Positions 23,124 through 34,649 of a DNA stretch of 64,000 nt are shown piece by piece. Made by a program: the position numbers and the translations under genes. The stretch is taken from NCBI GenBank assembly GCA_027924585.1, contig BSBM01000994.1, positions 7,509,001 through 7,573,000 on the forward strand, given 5' to 3'. This DNA comes from Larix kaempferi. Taxonomy: Eukaryota > Streptophyta > Pinopsida > Pinales > Pinaceae. Under the pieces are notes generated by a model. It worked only from the letters and a program-made list of their open reading frames with translations. It was not told the origin of the DNA and searched no databases. Positions within the stretch are counted from its first letter, which is position 1; each line of letters begins with the position of its first letter.

Positions 23124-23229
23124 TGGAAACATTTGTTGGAGCCATTCCAAGCATGACGAGAGGAGGATCCTTCCCATGGCTGTGGATGTAAGTACTGGAT
23201 GATGAGCATCAGGACGATGCTCCAGTTAC

Positions 23230-23500
23230 TACTCTATGTATGTATGCATCATGTTGGATGCCAGATATGATCAGTGGATTATTTATATGTATGTATGCAT
23301 CATGTTGGATGCTGGATATGATCAGTGGATCATTTATATGTATGTATGCATCATGTTGGATGCTGGATATGATCAGTGGATCATTTATATGTATGTATGC
23401 ATCATGTTGGATGTTGAATCTGATCAGTTGGATCATTTATATGTATATGTATGTACACATCATGTTGGATGCTGGATATGATCAGTTGGATCATGTGTAT
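23230..23500 (+). repeat. Element B 3' tandem repeats, about 52 bp
   Basis: Four to five copies of a unit containing TGTATGCATCATGTTGGATG and a GATATGATCAGTGGATCAT block, starting near 23236, 23288, 23340 and 23392. The GATCAGGTGGATCATG part continues degenerately to about 23790. Confidence 0.85.
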
Positions 23501-23859
23501 GTATCCGTAGATGTATCAGGTGGATACATGATATGATCAGGTAGATCATGTATGTTGATATGCATCAGGTATGATCAGGTGGATCATGTATTTGTATGTC
23601 TATCAGGTGGATACATTGTGTGATCAGGTAGATCATGTATGATGATATGTATCAGGCAGATACTGTGTATGCATCAGGTGGATGCATTGTATGATCAGGA
23701 TGATCATGGATGACGAGCTTCAGGATGTTGCTCCAGATGACATGCATCAGGATGATGCAGTGTTGATGATCAGGATGATCATGTGTACATCAGGATGATG
23801 TATGGTGAGTATTAGGTTGATACTCTGTGGCCATGGAGCAGGTTGTGCAGATAAGCATA

Positions 23860-24380
23860 TAATTTGTGCCATGGGAGATTTGCAGATAGTCTTTCAAGGT
23901 TTTGCCTATGGCATGTAATTTGTGCCCTGGGATATCTAGCAAATGCTCTTTCAAGGTTTTGCTTAGGAGGACATATAATTTGTGCCCTGGGAGATTTGCA
24001 GATACTCTTTCTAGGTTTTGTCCTATGGCATGTAATTTGTGCCGTGGGAGATCCGATAGGTTGAGCCGTGTGCTCGTAATCAGTCATGGGATGCTCTTTC
24101 GAGGTTTTTCCATGACCACATGTAATTTGTGCCCTAGGAGATCAGACAGGTTAAGCCATGTGCTCGTAATCAGTCCTGGGATGCTCTTTCGAGGTTTTGT
24201 GGTGACCACATGTAATTTGTGCCCTCGGAGATCCGATAGGTTGAGCCATGTGCTCGTAATCATTTCTGGGATTCTCTTTCGAGGTTTTGTGTTGGGGTCA
24301 CATATAATAGCGCCCTGGGAGATCCGACAGGTAGAGCCGTGTGCTCGTAACAGCCTGGATGCTCTTGCGAGGTTTTGTGA
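23860..24380 (+). repeat. Element B second tandem-repeat block
   Basis: Repeats of a unit with CATGTAATTTGTGCCCTGGG and CTTTCGAGGTTTTG. Spacing is about 60 bp for the first copies (about 23911, 23971, 24030) and about 88 bp for the later ones (24119, 24207), where a GCCGTGTGCTCGTAATCAGT block has been added. The unit resembles a short repeat in the 3' region of C. Confidence 0.8.
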
Positions 24381-24638
24381 CGCACGTAATAAGTCCTAAG
24401 ATTTCCACAGTATGGCCAGTGATGATGAAGACCTACAGGTGGTGGGCCTACATCCAGTATGAAAAAGGACTGGCTCTGTAGAACTTCCTATGACGAGTAG
24501 ATTCAGAGATTGATTGAGATAGAAAAAGTCGTGACGATGACGATGATTCGAGGATGATGATTCACTGATGATGATCTAGAGAAGAAGACTTGTGCTAGCA
24601 GATCTGTGTCGAGAAATACCTTCCTAGTTAAGAGGGAG

Positions 24639-25243
24639 TGTTGATGTATATGTAACTTCAGAATGTATTTCACCCATGTATTTCATCTATGTATATTGTA
24701 CTCCTATAGAGATGTTATTATTCCTCTATACGGAAGTGTCATCATTTGTATTGACAAGTGTCGCAAGTGTCATAACTTGCCGATGGGTTATTAGACCACC
24801 ATGTGTGGGGTCGGCCCTGATTAAGTTAACATTGGGTTATTGTACTAAGCTAGACAAGTCATCCCCATAAGTTTATTGGGCAGTCAGGACAAGTATAAAT
24901 AGAGATCTCTCGATCTCTATTTGGATCACTTCATAACTCACTCTTCCATCACTCGGAAAGTGTCGCACATGTGAGGAGGAGGATCAGCTACTAGGAGGAG
25001 TCTATCTCTGTGTACTTTGGTTGTACTTTGGTTTTACTATTGCTCTATCTATCTCTGAGGAAGTTGTGGGGTTTTTCACCTTAGGGTTTTTCCCACGGAA
25101 ACTCTGTGTGTCTATTGTCTCTTATGTTTGCATCTTATGATGATTGATATGCTTGCTATGATTGATATGCATTGATATACTGTACATGTTATTCTCTCAG
25201 TAAAGATCCCAGAGTATATTGAACTAAGGCTCAAAAATTAACA
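24639..25243 (+). repeat. Element B 3' LTR
   Basis: 605 bp, preceded by purine tract AAGAGGGAG and followed by CCTAA. It is 11 bp longer than the 5' LTR because ACTTTGGTTGT is tandemly duplicated near 25020. Confidence 0.95.
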
Positions 25244-25248
25244 CCTAA

Positions 25249-26729
25249 GTGGGCTGCAAAAAATTTGCAAGCAGCAGGTGAACTAGCAGGCAATCCTCAG
25301 GACCAAAGAAGGACTAGATCACAGTTTGAGACTACTCTCAATGTGAATGATCCTTATCTTTCTGAGAAGTGCTATATGATGATATATTATGATCCAAAAA
25401 CATATGAGGATTCCTCACATGATCCTAGATGGCATATTTCTATGGATGAGGAGTTTTAGTCATTGCAGAAGAATGAAACTTGGGAGCTAGTCAAGCTCCG
25501 CGTAGGCAGAAAGTTGGTAAGATGCAAGTGGATTTATAAGACTAAATGTGCAGCGGATGGTACAACCATTAAAAAGAAATCAAGGCTAGTAGCAAATGGA
25601 TATTCTCAGGTCCAAGGACTTGATTATAATGAAACATTGCACCGGTAGCTCAGAAAGACTCCATTAGACTAGTTTTGGCAGTGGCAGCTTCCAAGCGGTG
25701 GGAAGTACATCACATGGGTGTGAAAAGTGCTTTTCTCCATGGGGAGCTTGAATAAAAAATATATATGCATCAGCCATAGGGGTACACATCATATCCAAAC
25801 CTTATTTGTAGGTTGAAAACTTTTTGTATGGACTCAAGCAAGCCCCCAGTGCTTGGTATGCAAAGATGGACAATTTCCTGATGTCACAATCTTATGTTCG
25901 GTGTAAATATGACCCAAATGTCTATATGAAGTTTGCTAATGGTTTTATAATGTTAATAGTGCAGTATGTTGATGATTTGCTGATCACAGGTGATAGCACT
26001 GAACAAATAGCATCACTGAAGATCACAATGCACCAAGCATTCTCCATGAGTGACTTGGGAATTCTTAAGCAATTTTTGGGGCTTGAGATTTCTCAAACAA
26101 AAGAAGGAACCAAGGTATGTCAGTCAAAGTATGCTTTTGATCTATTGAAGAAGTTTAAGATGGCTGATTGCAAGCCTTCTAAGACTCCATTCCTTTCTGG
26201 AGTTAGACTAGAAGATGCAGAATCTACACCATTGTTTGACAGCACTTTATATAGACAGTTGATTTGCGGCTTGCTCTACTTGACACACACTCGACCAGAT
26301 CTTGCTTATGCTGTGAAGGTGGCATCAAGATACATGGAGCAGCCACATGAGATACATTGGAGGGATGCAAAAAGAATCCTTCATTATGTGCAGGGCACAA
26401 AGAGTGATGGGATTCACTATGCTACAGATTCGATCCTAGATCTCTTGGGCTTCACAGATTCAGATTGGGATGGTGATAGCCTTGACAGGAAATCCACATC
26501 AGGATTTGTATTCATGCTTGGAGGTGGAGAACCAGTACAAAGGTAGAGAACCAAGCACATAGAGATTCATATGCACTACATCAGAGGCCTAGTGCATGAT
26601 CAGATCATAGATTTGCAGTATTGCCCCACGGGTGAGCAAACTACAGATATCTTCACCAAGGCTTTCATGGAGAAGACATTCAGCTATCTTAGATCACTGC
26701 TTGGGATGGTTGAACATGTGGTGGAGTGA
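25249..26729 (+). pseudogene. Element A reverse transcriptase-RNase H (3' part of polyprotein)
   Basis: Joins in phase with the 6216-8569 frame when B is removed. Visible: RT start region (ETWELVKLRVGRKLVRCKWI), LYGLKQAPSAWY-like block, active site IVQYVDDLLITG (about 25965), and RNase H beginning LLGFTDSDWDGDSLDRKSTS. After GFVFMLGGG the protein jumps to RTKHIEIHMHYIRG, so roughly 60 residues with part of the RNase H core are deleted, with a TAG at the junction (about 26546). It ends FTKAFMEKTFSYLRSLLGM and a stop at 26727. Further breaks lie near 25458 and 25648-25824. Confidence 0.9.
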
Positions 26730-26918
26730 AGGTTTGATCAACAACCTTTCAATTTTGATATGTCCATGTTTTTAGGGGAGGTTTTTCCCATGAGGTTTTC
26801 CTTCTATCCTTGTTTTTGTGGACCGACAGTATTGTACGGGGTGACCAAGTCTTGTTACTGGGCCCTTAGTATTTCATTTTCTGATATTTAGATCATTTAA
26901 GTCAGACTTAAGAGGGGG

Positions 26919-27614
26919 TGTTGGAATAGTTAAGTCTTCCTACCATTTATTTATTTACATGAGATGCATTAATTAATCACTTGTTGGTTAATTCTATGTA
27001 ATAAATGAGGAAATTGCCATTGTGTGGACCACAAGGAAACATGGGAGGATAAGAATACATACAGGGTGTGATATACAAGTCATCTAGGCCACTTGGGCAC
27101 TTTCCTAACTGTTTTTAGATCAGAATTAGAAGGAAGGGCACATTTCTGAGTTTTAGAGCTTTTTTACTGCTTTTTCCCTATGGGGGAAAAGCTAGTCTAC
27201 CTAAGAAACTATTTTTTACACCAAAATCTTTCCTTAATGTTTTCTCCACCCAAATTTCGTATTTGGCATTTTTTTGGTCTATATTTCACCTTCAGCTCAC
27301 TAATTTAGCAATTCATGAGCTTTTGGGCTGATTTGGAAAGTCAACTTACCACCTAGGGGGGATGGGCATACTTAGCAAGTCTGTTTAAGTGGAGATTATT
27401 TTGGCATTTTCATCCATTCAAATTACTGATGTAAATTTATTTAACAATAGCCTATTATTGATATATGGTTGGCTGATGTATTTTTATCATGAGAAGTTAA
27501 TACATAAATCATCTCTTGTGCATAATCTTTTTGTCTTTAACTAGTTGTGTGAGATTTTTCCTATGAGAGAGTGTAATTTCTTGAATAGTTCTTGGAAGTG
27601 AACTGATTTTCACA
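26919..27614 (+). repeat. Element A 3' LTR
   Basis: 696 bp, preceded by TTAAGAGGGGG and followed by target duplication ATCAC (27615-27619). Confidence 0.95.
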
Positions 27615-27814
27615 ATCACTACCAACAATACATGCAATAATATAGAAAATACAAGCCAACTGTTGGAAGAAAAGCATGAATCCCTACAATGCCATCAGAA
27701 AAATGCAATTAATCACTAGATAATCACTCCATGATGATAACAAGAAGACAATATAATTTCATAATTGATAGAGTTACAATCCTAAGGACATGTGTTTCCA
27801 ACTTATAATGATAC
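27615..27814. other. Remainder of duplication copy 2 and flank
   Basis: 27615-27694 completes the 4080-5350 duplication copy. The rest, to the LTR of element E at 27815, is AT-rich with no gene. GATAC at 27810-27814 is the likely target duplication of E. Confidence 0.75.
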
Positions 27815-30372
27815 TGTTGGAATCGATTTAATACTGGGAGGGGGGGTGAATCAGTATTAGTGCGGTTATCAACAGTTTTTAAATTCTTTAATAGATTAGC
27901 CTTTACTTAATATTTATCTTCAGTTATACATTAGTAAATAACAATCCACACATATATTGTTCAACATAAACAACACATAACACACATTATTTTTACGTGG
28001 AAACCCAAATGGGAGAAAACAACAAAATGCTTCCTTATAATGGGAAAGAATACATTCGAGGAAGCACCAACTTCCTGTGTTTACTAGCACTAACTGGAAG
28101 GAGGAACCAACCCCCTATTTTTATAGTCTCCAACATGAAGGAAGCTACAACTCCCCATTTTTCTCCAGCACCAACTAGAAGTAGGCACCGACCCCTTATC
28201 TCCTTGTTGTTTTATAGGCACCAACCTGAAGGAAGCTCTGACTCCCTCTCTCCTTGTTGTTTTATAGGAACCAACTTGAAGGAAGCTCTAACTCCCTGTC
28301 TCCTTGCCCCGTCTGACTGCCTTGATTTCCAATGTATGAATCTATCGAACTTCAATCTTGTGCACCCTTCTGATATTTTGATAATCAGTATGTTATGCGC
28401 TACCTTCGTATGCAGTCGATACTCTGTCACTGAGATGCATACATCACTTGACTTCTCATTCCTCTCAAATCACACTTATGTTGATGTCTTACTTCATGTT
28501 CTGTATGATCATTGATTCTGTAGTCTATGTTACTGATTATCTCATCATTCTAATACTTGCGTGACTGCAATGACCAACTGATACTGTGCTTTCAAATGAT
28601 AGTTTGTTGTTCTGAAATAAAGGACTAGTAACAGATGGAACTGCGCACTTACTGATGGGTCTGTTATGTTTAAGTACTACAGTCTATTAGATAATCTGTG
28701 ACATCATGTGCATCAAACGATTCATCCTTTCCATTTAACGCACTTGTCTCAGATCATTTGCATCATGATGTGCATGCTAGATCCTACTGCTATTATGTCA
28801 TCATCAAATGGTCTTCTCAACTTCGCACAATTTCACTTATGTTCAATATGCATCAGCAAGACATCTTCATATTATCTAATAAACTTCGGTTCTATCTCTG
28901 TGCTTCTGTCTTTACAACATCTGTGACTCATAGCGTGCTGATTGTAATGTTGTCATTCGAAACATCAAGCACTTATGCATGCTTCAGTATTTCTTCCTTT
29001 CAATACTTGCACAATCGTCACATATCAACAGCATTTTTATGCATACCATCAAAACTTCGTTCAACTGCATCTGTGCATCCGACTCCTTGCTAGATCATAT
29101 TGTTCTATCCTCGAGCGCTTTGATTCCTCGAATATCAAACTTCAACAAACACTTGAAGCTCTAATGCTCTCTCCATCAAGCTTACTTCAATTCTCCAACT
29201 TGCATTTCTATTTATACATGTCCTGCATGGATTGTATTTTCACAAGTTGGTCGTGGCATCCCTTCTCCCATACTTCACAAATTGTGCATATGGCACGTGT
29301 CATCTTCTGCATTGTTGATGTGTCATTTTTTAGGTGTCAAGTGCCTTCATGGTCCAAAACATAGTGGGACTTTACACGTTGGTGCTATACCTCTGCACCC
29401 TCAATGTACCTTTTCCTTTGAGGTATGTGCACATTCATACTCTTTATCTTGATGAATCTTTAACCTTTGTTGTACCACCCTGTGTAAGTATTGTGCCCTT
29501 GCAATATTAATTCTTTGCATATTCTGCACATACTCCAACTTCTACTTGGTGGGATTATGACCCTTTCCTTGTCATCACTTGTGAAACTTGTGCACCTATT
29601 GTATCGTCGGTTGTGGAATTTGCTCATAGACTTGCTTCAACCATTGTACCTTTCTAGGAAATTATGCGCGTTCCACTTACTGAAAGCATCTTATTATTGA
29701 TTGGGCTTGCGTTCTTTTAGGACTGTCTAACCATTTGTTGGTTCATACTACATGCACAATTCTGATCATCAACCAAGCAATGGTTAGACTTGCTTGTGCA
29801 CTTTTACCATTTTTTCAACCAGCTCCTTGGATGCTTGTGCACATGTACCACTTTCCAACCAACACCTTGGTTGCTTGTGCACCTGTACCACTATCCAAAC
29901 AATACCTTGGCTTCTTGTTCACCTCTACCACTGTCCAACCAACACCTTGGTTGTTTGTACACCCATACCATTGTCTAACCAACTCCTTTGATTTCTACAA
30001 TGAGAGAGTATGACTTGGTGGACTTGATATCTGTGCAAGGACCACATGCAAAAGGATACATTACTTGCGTTCTTCTTTGAACTGGATCTGCATGATGTAT
30101 CTTCCCTATGTAATTCTTCAAACTCATCATGCATGATGTATCCTTGGACACACTTCTTCAGGATGAATGCACTTCTGGATATACTTTATTAAACTAACAT
30201 CCATGTCTGTCACCTTCACCATCTTGCACATATACTTCTGGTATTCATGTTCTTCTTACTACTGTAGGAATTTTGTATCCACTTTGGCATCACTTGATAT
30301 CAATGACTCATACTAAATCAGTTGATGTCCTCTTTGACATTATTTGACATCAATGACAACCAAAGTTCAGCA
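27815..30372 (-). repeat. Element E 3' LTR, 2.56 kb, with minisatellites
   Basis: Boundaries come from TGTTGGAATCG at 27815 (reverse of a TCCAACA LTR end) and TTCAGCA at 30372, whose duplicate ends the other LTR at 34097. Two internal minisatellites are visible: about 50-bp units near 28150-28310 (ACCAACTTGAAGGAAGCTC core) and 40-bp units near 29785-29990 (CCTTGGTTGCTTGTGCAC core at 29825, 29865, 29905, 29945). Several plus-strand open frames here are chance frames. Confidence 0.7.
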
Positions 30373-31592
30373 ATCTACCCCTTTGGCATTGATGTCAATA
30401 CCTTATGAAGTTGTGCCTGATCTTCTTTGGATTGTATTCTTCATTTGTACTTGGTCGCATTTCTCCCTCTATGTATATGCTCCCCCTGATTTCTTTGGGT
30501 TTTTGGCTACTGCACCTTCTACTATTATTTATTATGCTACTTCTACACGGACCATGTTTCTTTTTGTTACTTCTGCACAGACCATGCGATCAATCATATT
30601 CATGTCATTTATTCAAGTGATTTGCTTCACACTCTTTCACGTCTGTTGTAGCTTCATGATATATTATTTGATGTGTACAATTGTCCCCCTTTCATGTTGT
30701 CATGTTGACTTCATGCATCTCTCCATTCTCAGCTTCATGTATCTCTCTTCAGCTTCATGACGTGCATTTATGCCTCAGCTTCATGCATCTCTCCCCCTTT
30801 GACATCAATGACAAAGAGGTTCCATTACATGTTCACTATGAATTCTTCTGTTTATTTTTCACTGGCCTCATCCTTAACTGTTTTTAGGGATAACTCCCCC
30901 TGTCTTCATGCTTCGTTTCTTTGCAAAAATTCAGTACTAGTATCTTTTCATAATTATCTTTGATTGCCTTCTTGATATATACTTTGCATTATTCCTTCAT
31001 CTTGATCCCCTGTTCCTATCACAATACTTCATCATTCCTTGCGTAGTGATCCATACAGACTTCCTCACTTGTCAGCTACATAGTGTTGAAGTCAGTCTTC
31101 TACTGGTTTTGCACCACACTTCATGCACCTGACTGTTTCATCTGTCGCATTTACTACGTTGTCATGGGGCCTTGTCACATCCTTTTCCATGACAACCAAA
31201 TATATGACAGGCTTTTCATTTATCGTCCACCTCGGCATAAAAGTGGATATGACACTCAGTTCCTGTGGCAATATTGATCTGTCACTTCCGTACTCAAACC
31301 TTTTGAGGAAACATTCTTCATCGTATGGGGCAATGAATTGAGTTTCCTCCTTTTTGTATTGTTTTGAAAAATCTCATTAAATTTAGCATTTACTTTTGTG
31401 ACTCCGCCACCTTCTTCGACTTGTGCGACATTAAATATATTTCTCACCAATTTAATTCCATGCACGCGAACATCTTTCAATCAACTCTATAATATTTTTG
31501 TGAACAATGTCTGGTTCATCACCTCTTGTATCCTTGCATTTCTATGTCATATTGCTATCTAATCCTTCCTCTAATTCTCCTTTTTCCTTCCA

Positions 31593-31997
31593 ATGGCCTC
31601 CTTCTATCATAGAATAAACAATTCCCTTCAGAATTTGCATCATGCCGTCTTTACTCAACAGTCCGAGTTTTCACGTTTGAGAACTGATATGGATTCCTGG
31701 AAACAACGAATGCAAGACAACCAAATTATTCAACAATACTCTTTGTCATAGGTGAACCATAGACATTCTAAGCAATTGATCCTTTTGACTCATCAGGTTG
31801 ATAATTTGGAGCGTCAGCAACAACAAATTTTGGATGAATTATCTCATCTTCGGCCTCATCATGATGAACCATCATCGTCTTCCACCCTGCAACTTCTTCC
31901 ATTACATCCTGCTTCTGAACATACAACACTAGTTCCGATGGATTTGGAGTTACGTCTTGCGAACCAGTTAGATATGGAGCTCGATCTCAAACTCTGA
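31593..31997 (+). pseudogene. Antisense additional ORF in element E (coiled coil, one stop)
   Basis: On the plus strand, opposite to gag, an ATG at 31593 opens a 134-codon frame ending at 31997 with one TAG at 31749. The product has two helical Gln/His/Leu-rich segments (DSWKQRMQDNQIIQQYS and HQVDNLERQQQQILDELSH), then a Ser/Pro linker and an acidic Leu-rich end. Some plant retrotransposons carry such antisense additional ORFs between pol and the 3' LTR; this position, between gag and the 3' LTR, fits. Function unknown. A fortuitous frame cannot be excluded. Confidence 0.45.
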
Positions 31998-32609
31998 TTG
32001 TAGAATGCTTCAATATTTTCTCAATTTTTCTCCTTTACCTTCTTGTATATGCCATTCTTGGATTCAACATGTAGTCATGACTTTTGTAATCATGCCCAAT
32101 TTTGAATATAATGAAAAGATCCATTTTGCGCAATCTCATGTATTTCAGCAATGTTTGATTCTTCATGTATTTGTGCCACTAAATTAAATCGGATACTATC
32201 TATTCTGCAATATATCATATGCAAAGTAAATCTACACTCACTTAATGTATGCATGCACTTCCCTTTTTCTACAATATTATGAACTTAACATAATGAACAC
32301 ACTCTAACCTTAGACACATTTTGACTAACATCATGAATTCATAACCACACCTAACTAACATCCCCTTGAATTCCTTAAGATGCATCGTTTTGAACTCAAG
32401 GGTCTCCCAAAGTCCTTATGGGACTAGCCAGAGAGGCAACAACTTCTTGTTGCATTAGATGCACCTGGATTGTCTACATCTTCAGCGCACTTCTGAGCAG
32501 ATTTCCTTACCCGAGCCTTGTTTTGCGCGCTTCTATTTTGATTGTGTTCCAAATATTTTCCACTGAAGTCTCTCTAAGTGTGATAGCTTTTTTGTAACAA
32601 ATATTCATC

Positions 32610-33859
32610 CTAATAACTTACTAATTTTTGACAGTACATGGCCTTGTGTCCAAAACCATTACATGCATAACATCTCACAGTTTGACAATATTTTGCAACA
32701 TGGCCAAAACGATTGCATCTTGCGCACTTCACCCTATTGTTCCTTCTTCGATTGGTATATTGAAAAGAGTTATAGTTGAACGAATTATCATACCTGAAGG
32801 ACTTATCATGATTTGGGAAATTCTCTCTGTCACAGACCTTCCTTGGTGTCTTTACATAACCAAGACCTATTTTGTCTTCCGATGGTCTTTGATCGTTCAG
32901 AATCTTGTTCAGTATTTTCGTGCTATCTTTTAACATGTTCTGCACTTCATCTTCAGATTTTGTTTTGTCACTTTCTGATTGTGCACAGATAAGTTCACTA
33001 CTTGCAACTTGTTTCTTTCCCTTTATCTCAGTAAGATTGTCTTCTAGACGAGATATCTCTTTATCCTTTTATTCAAGTTGATTTGTCACCATCCTGATTT
33101 TCTATGCCAATTCCTCTAGTGAGGCTCTCAATGCATATTTCTCTTTCTCAAGTACTTGAACCTTCTCTTGTGCACAAATCAGTTGAACTTCATAGCTAGT
33201 TATCGTTTTGCAGATATCTACTTCAATGGATGGTCTGGCTTGTTCTTCACAATTTGACAATTGAACTTGCAAGAATTTATTATTCTTCTTTGACTTCTTT
33301 AACTCATCCAAGGAACTAATCAATTCACCTTCCCATTCAATGTCTGCAGTGTCTTCATCATCGGATTGACTGTCAGTATTGACTTCTACAACAAGTTTTG
33401 GAGGTGTGGTTGGCTTTGGAGGTGTTTTGAACGATCCATTGAAGAAATACTTATCTAGTGATCCTGGCTTTCTTTTTGCAACTAGAGTGTTGTTCAAACT
33501 GGTCCTCTTCTTTTCATTTTTGCTTTCTTCTACTACATGTTCCATGAAGAGTACTTCTTTAGGCTTTTCGTCGCAGTCACTTGCTTCAGATGCATTACTT
33601 CCTTCTTCAGTGTACTGAACGAGTTCTCTATTTTGGAATCCTCCTTCTATTGTCAAGTCTATGTTTTGAACGCGTAGTCTTTTTGATTATATGAACTAGA
33701 TTCATCATCACTGTCACTATCTCCAATTTTCTTGAAAGGACACTTCGAGGTATAATGACCTACACCCCCACATCTGAAGCATTTGAAGGGTAACTTGTTC
33801 TTGTACTTACCTCGTCCACTTTTCAGCCTCTTGACAAAGTTTGATTCCTCATCATGCAT
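32610..33859 (-). pseudogene. Element E gag with three zinc knuckles
   Basis: Read on the minus strand. 33859-33659 contains a zinc knuckle CFRCGGVGHYTSKC followed by an acidic Ser/Asp stretch. A frameshift near 33657 leads to 33656-32610, one frame with two stops near 33099 and 33055: it holds PKEVLFMEHV, an acidic DEELISSLDEL-like region, a coiled coil, and two further knuckles CARCNRFGHVAKYC and CYACNGFGHKAMYC. A knuckle, a coiled coil and a second knuckle pair in this order are typical of SIRE-type copia gag C-termini. The N-terminal gag core is missing because the deletion that shortened the 5' LTR runs into gag. The coding trace continues weakly to about 32400. Confidence 0.8.
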
Positions 33860-34097
33860 GATGTATCCTTGGACACACTTATTCAGAATGAATTCACTTC
33901 TGGATATACTTCATTAAACTAACATCCATGTATGTCACCTTCACCATCTTGCGCATATACTTCTAGTATTCGTGTTCTTCTTACTGGTATAGGAATGTTG
34001 TATCCACTTTGACATCAATTGATATCAATGACTCATACTAAATCAGTTGACATCCTCTTTGAATTTATTTGACATTAATGACAACCAAAGTTCAGCA
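33856..34097 (-). repeat. Element E truncated 5' LTR
   Basis: About 242 bp matching 30131-30372. On its inner side it is fused directly to gag, so about 2.3 kb of LTR, the primer site and the gag N-terminus were lost. Confidence 0.75.
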
Positions 34098-34102
34098 AAT
34101 AC

Positions 34103-34640
34103 AATTGTCACATGCAATTGTCTAGATATTGAATTCATCTTTCAAGAGCAAGCGAGTAGAAGCAAGCAATAGAGTTTCCAAAGTAGCAGAAAATCTAATA
34201 AGCCCAAAAATGTTAAGCATAAAAATCCATATTCAAAAAAAGGAATCTATACAATTCTAGAAAACTTAACTCACTAAAGCAGAAAGCAGATGCATCGATT
34301 AGGAGCTTAGGTACCAAAACATAACACCATATAGGTATTTGCAAAAGGAATTTAATTTGTGATATCTAGGGGCCATTGCTATTTACACTTTTTTGAAATA
34401 TAAGAAAACAAAAAAGGTGGCATTGCCAAAGGAGTAAAATTTCATAATCATTGAAGATAGCCCATCGGTTGGGTTGTGGAGATGAAAAAATCAAACTAGG
34501 ACAAATGAGAAAAAAAGGCCATAATATGTCCTTAGATTTGACATTTGAAATGTTATCTTTAAATATGCTTATGTAGAACTTTAATATATGAGACTAGTAT
34601 GGTCCAATAGGAGTTCTATAGAACATGTCTAATAAATGTT
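34103..34640. other. AT-rich, no gene seen
   Basis: No repeat, frame or motif recognised between element E and the LINE remnant. Confidence 0.5.
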
Positions 34641-34649
34641 TTAACTATT

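Larger units (their letters stand above)
8570..25243 (+). mobile_element. Copia element B, inserted into A
   Basis: Plus-strand Ty1/copia element inserted between the integrase and reverse-transcriptase coding parts of A. LTRs are 8570-9163 and 24639-25243; CCTAA is duplicated perfectly at 8565-8569 and 25244-25248. Removing nested element C leaves about 7.3 kb. The LTRs differ at about 24 positions plus one 11-bp tandem duplication present only in the 3' LTR (about 4 percent, by eye), younger than A. It keeps gag, protease, integrase, reverse transcriptase and RNase H in copia order, with a stop in gag, frameshifts near 20150 and 20690 and stops near 20965 and 22289. A long tandem-repeat region lies between pol and the 3' LTR. 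Confidence 0.95.
5351..27614 (+). mobile_element. Copia element A, outermost of a four-level nest
   Basis: A Ty1/copia LTR retrotransposon on the plus strand. LTRs are 5351-6042 and 26919-27614, the primer-binding site follows the 5' LTR, a purine tract (AAGAGGGGG) precedes the 3' LTR, and ATCAC is duplicated at both ends. After removing inserted element B (8570-25243 plus one TSD) the element is about 5.6 kb. Domain order is gag with a zinc knuckle, protease region, integrase, then reverse transcriptase and RNase H, the order diagnostic of copia. Counting by eye gives about 45 differences over 692 LTR bp (about 6.5 percent), the largest divergence in the nest. It is dead: at least a dozen in-frame stops and a deletion in RNase H. 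Confidence 0.95.
27815..34097 (-). mobile_element. Element E: SIRE-like, pol-less LTR retrotransposon (minus strand)
   Basis: Minus-strand element with a 2558-bp 3' LTR (27815-30372), purine tract CCAAAGGGG (minus strand) just inside it, an interior coding only gag, and a 5' LTR reduced to about 240 bp (about 33856-34097). The 34097-33856 sequence repeats 30372-30131 in the same orientation, which identifies the outer edge of the LTR. Flanks GATAC (27810-27814) and AATAC (34098-34102) match at 4 of 5 bases, consistent with a decayed target duplication. On the minus strand the LTR ends in ATTCACCCCCCC-like then GATTCCAACA, a form common in SIRE-type plant LTRs. No protease, integrase, RT or RNase H was found. 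Confidence 0.75.

Noticed and set aside
23209-24399. Repetitive open frames in the 3' region of element B
   Set aside because: They follow the 52-bp and 60/88-bp tandem repeats and lie outside the gag-pol unit.
29925-30134. Minus-strand gag-like start
   Set aside because: Only the first few residues resemble those at 33859 because both lie at the edge of the LTR duplicate; the remainder has no gag similarity.
28697-31341. Numerous plus-strand frames of 60-138 codons
   Set aside because: They fall in the antisense of element E's LTR and interior, are Cys/Ser/His/Leu-rich without motifs, and overlap minisatellites. Only 31593-31997 was kept as a possible antisense ORF.
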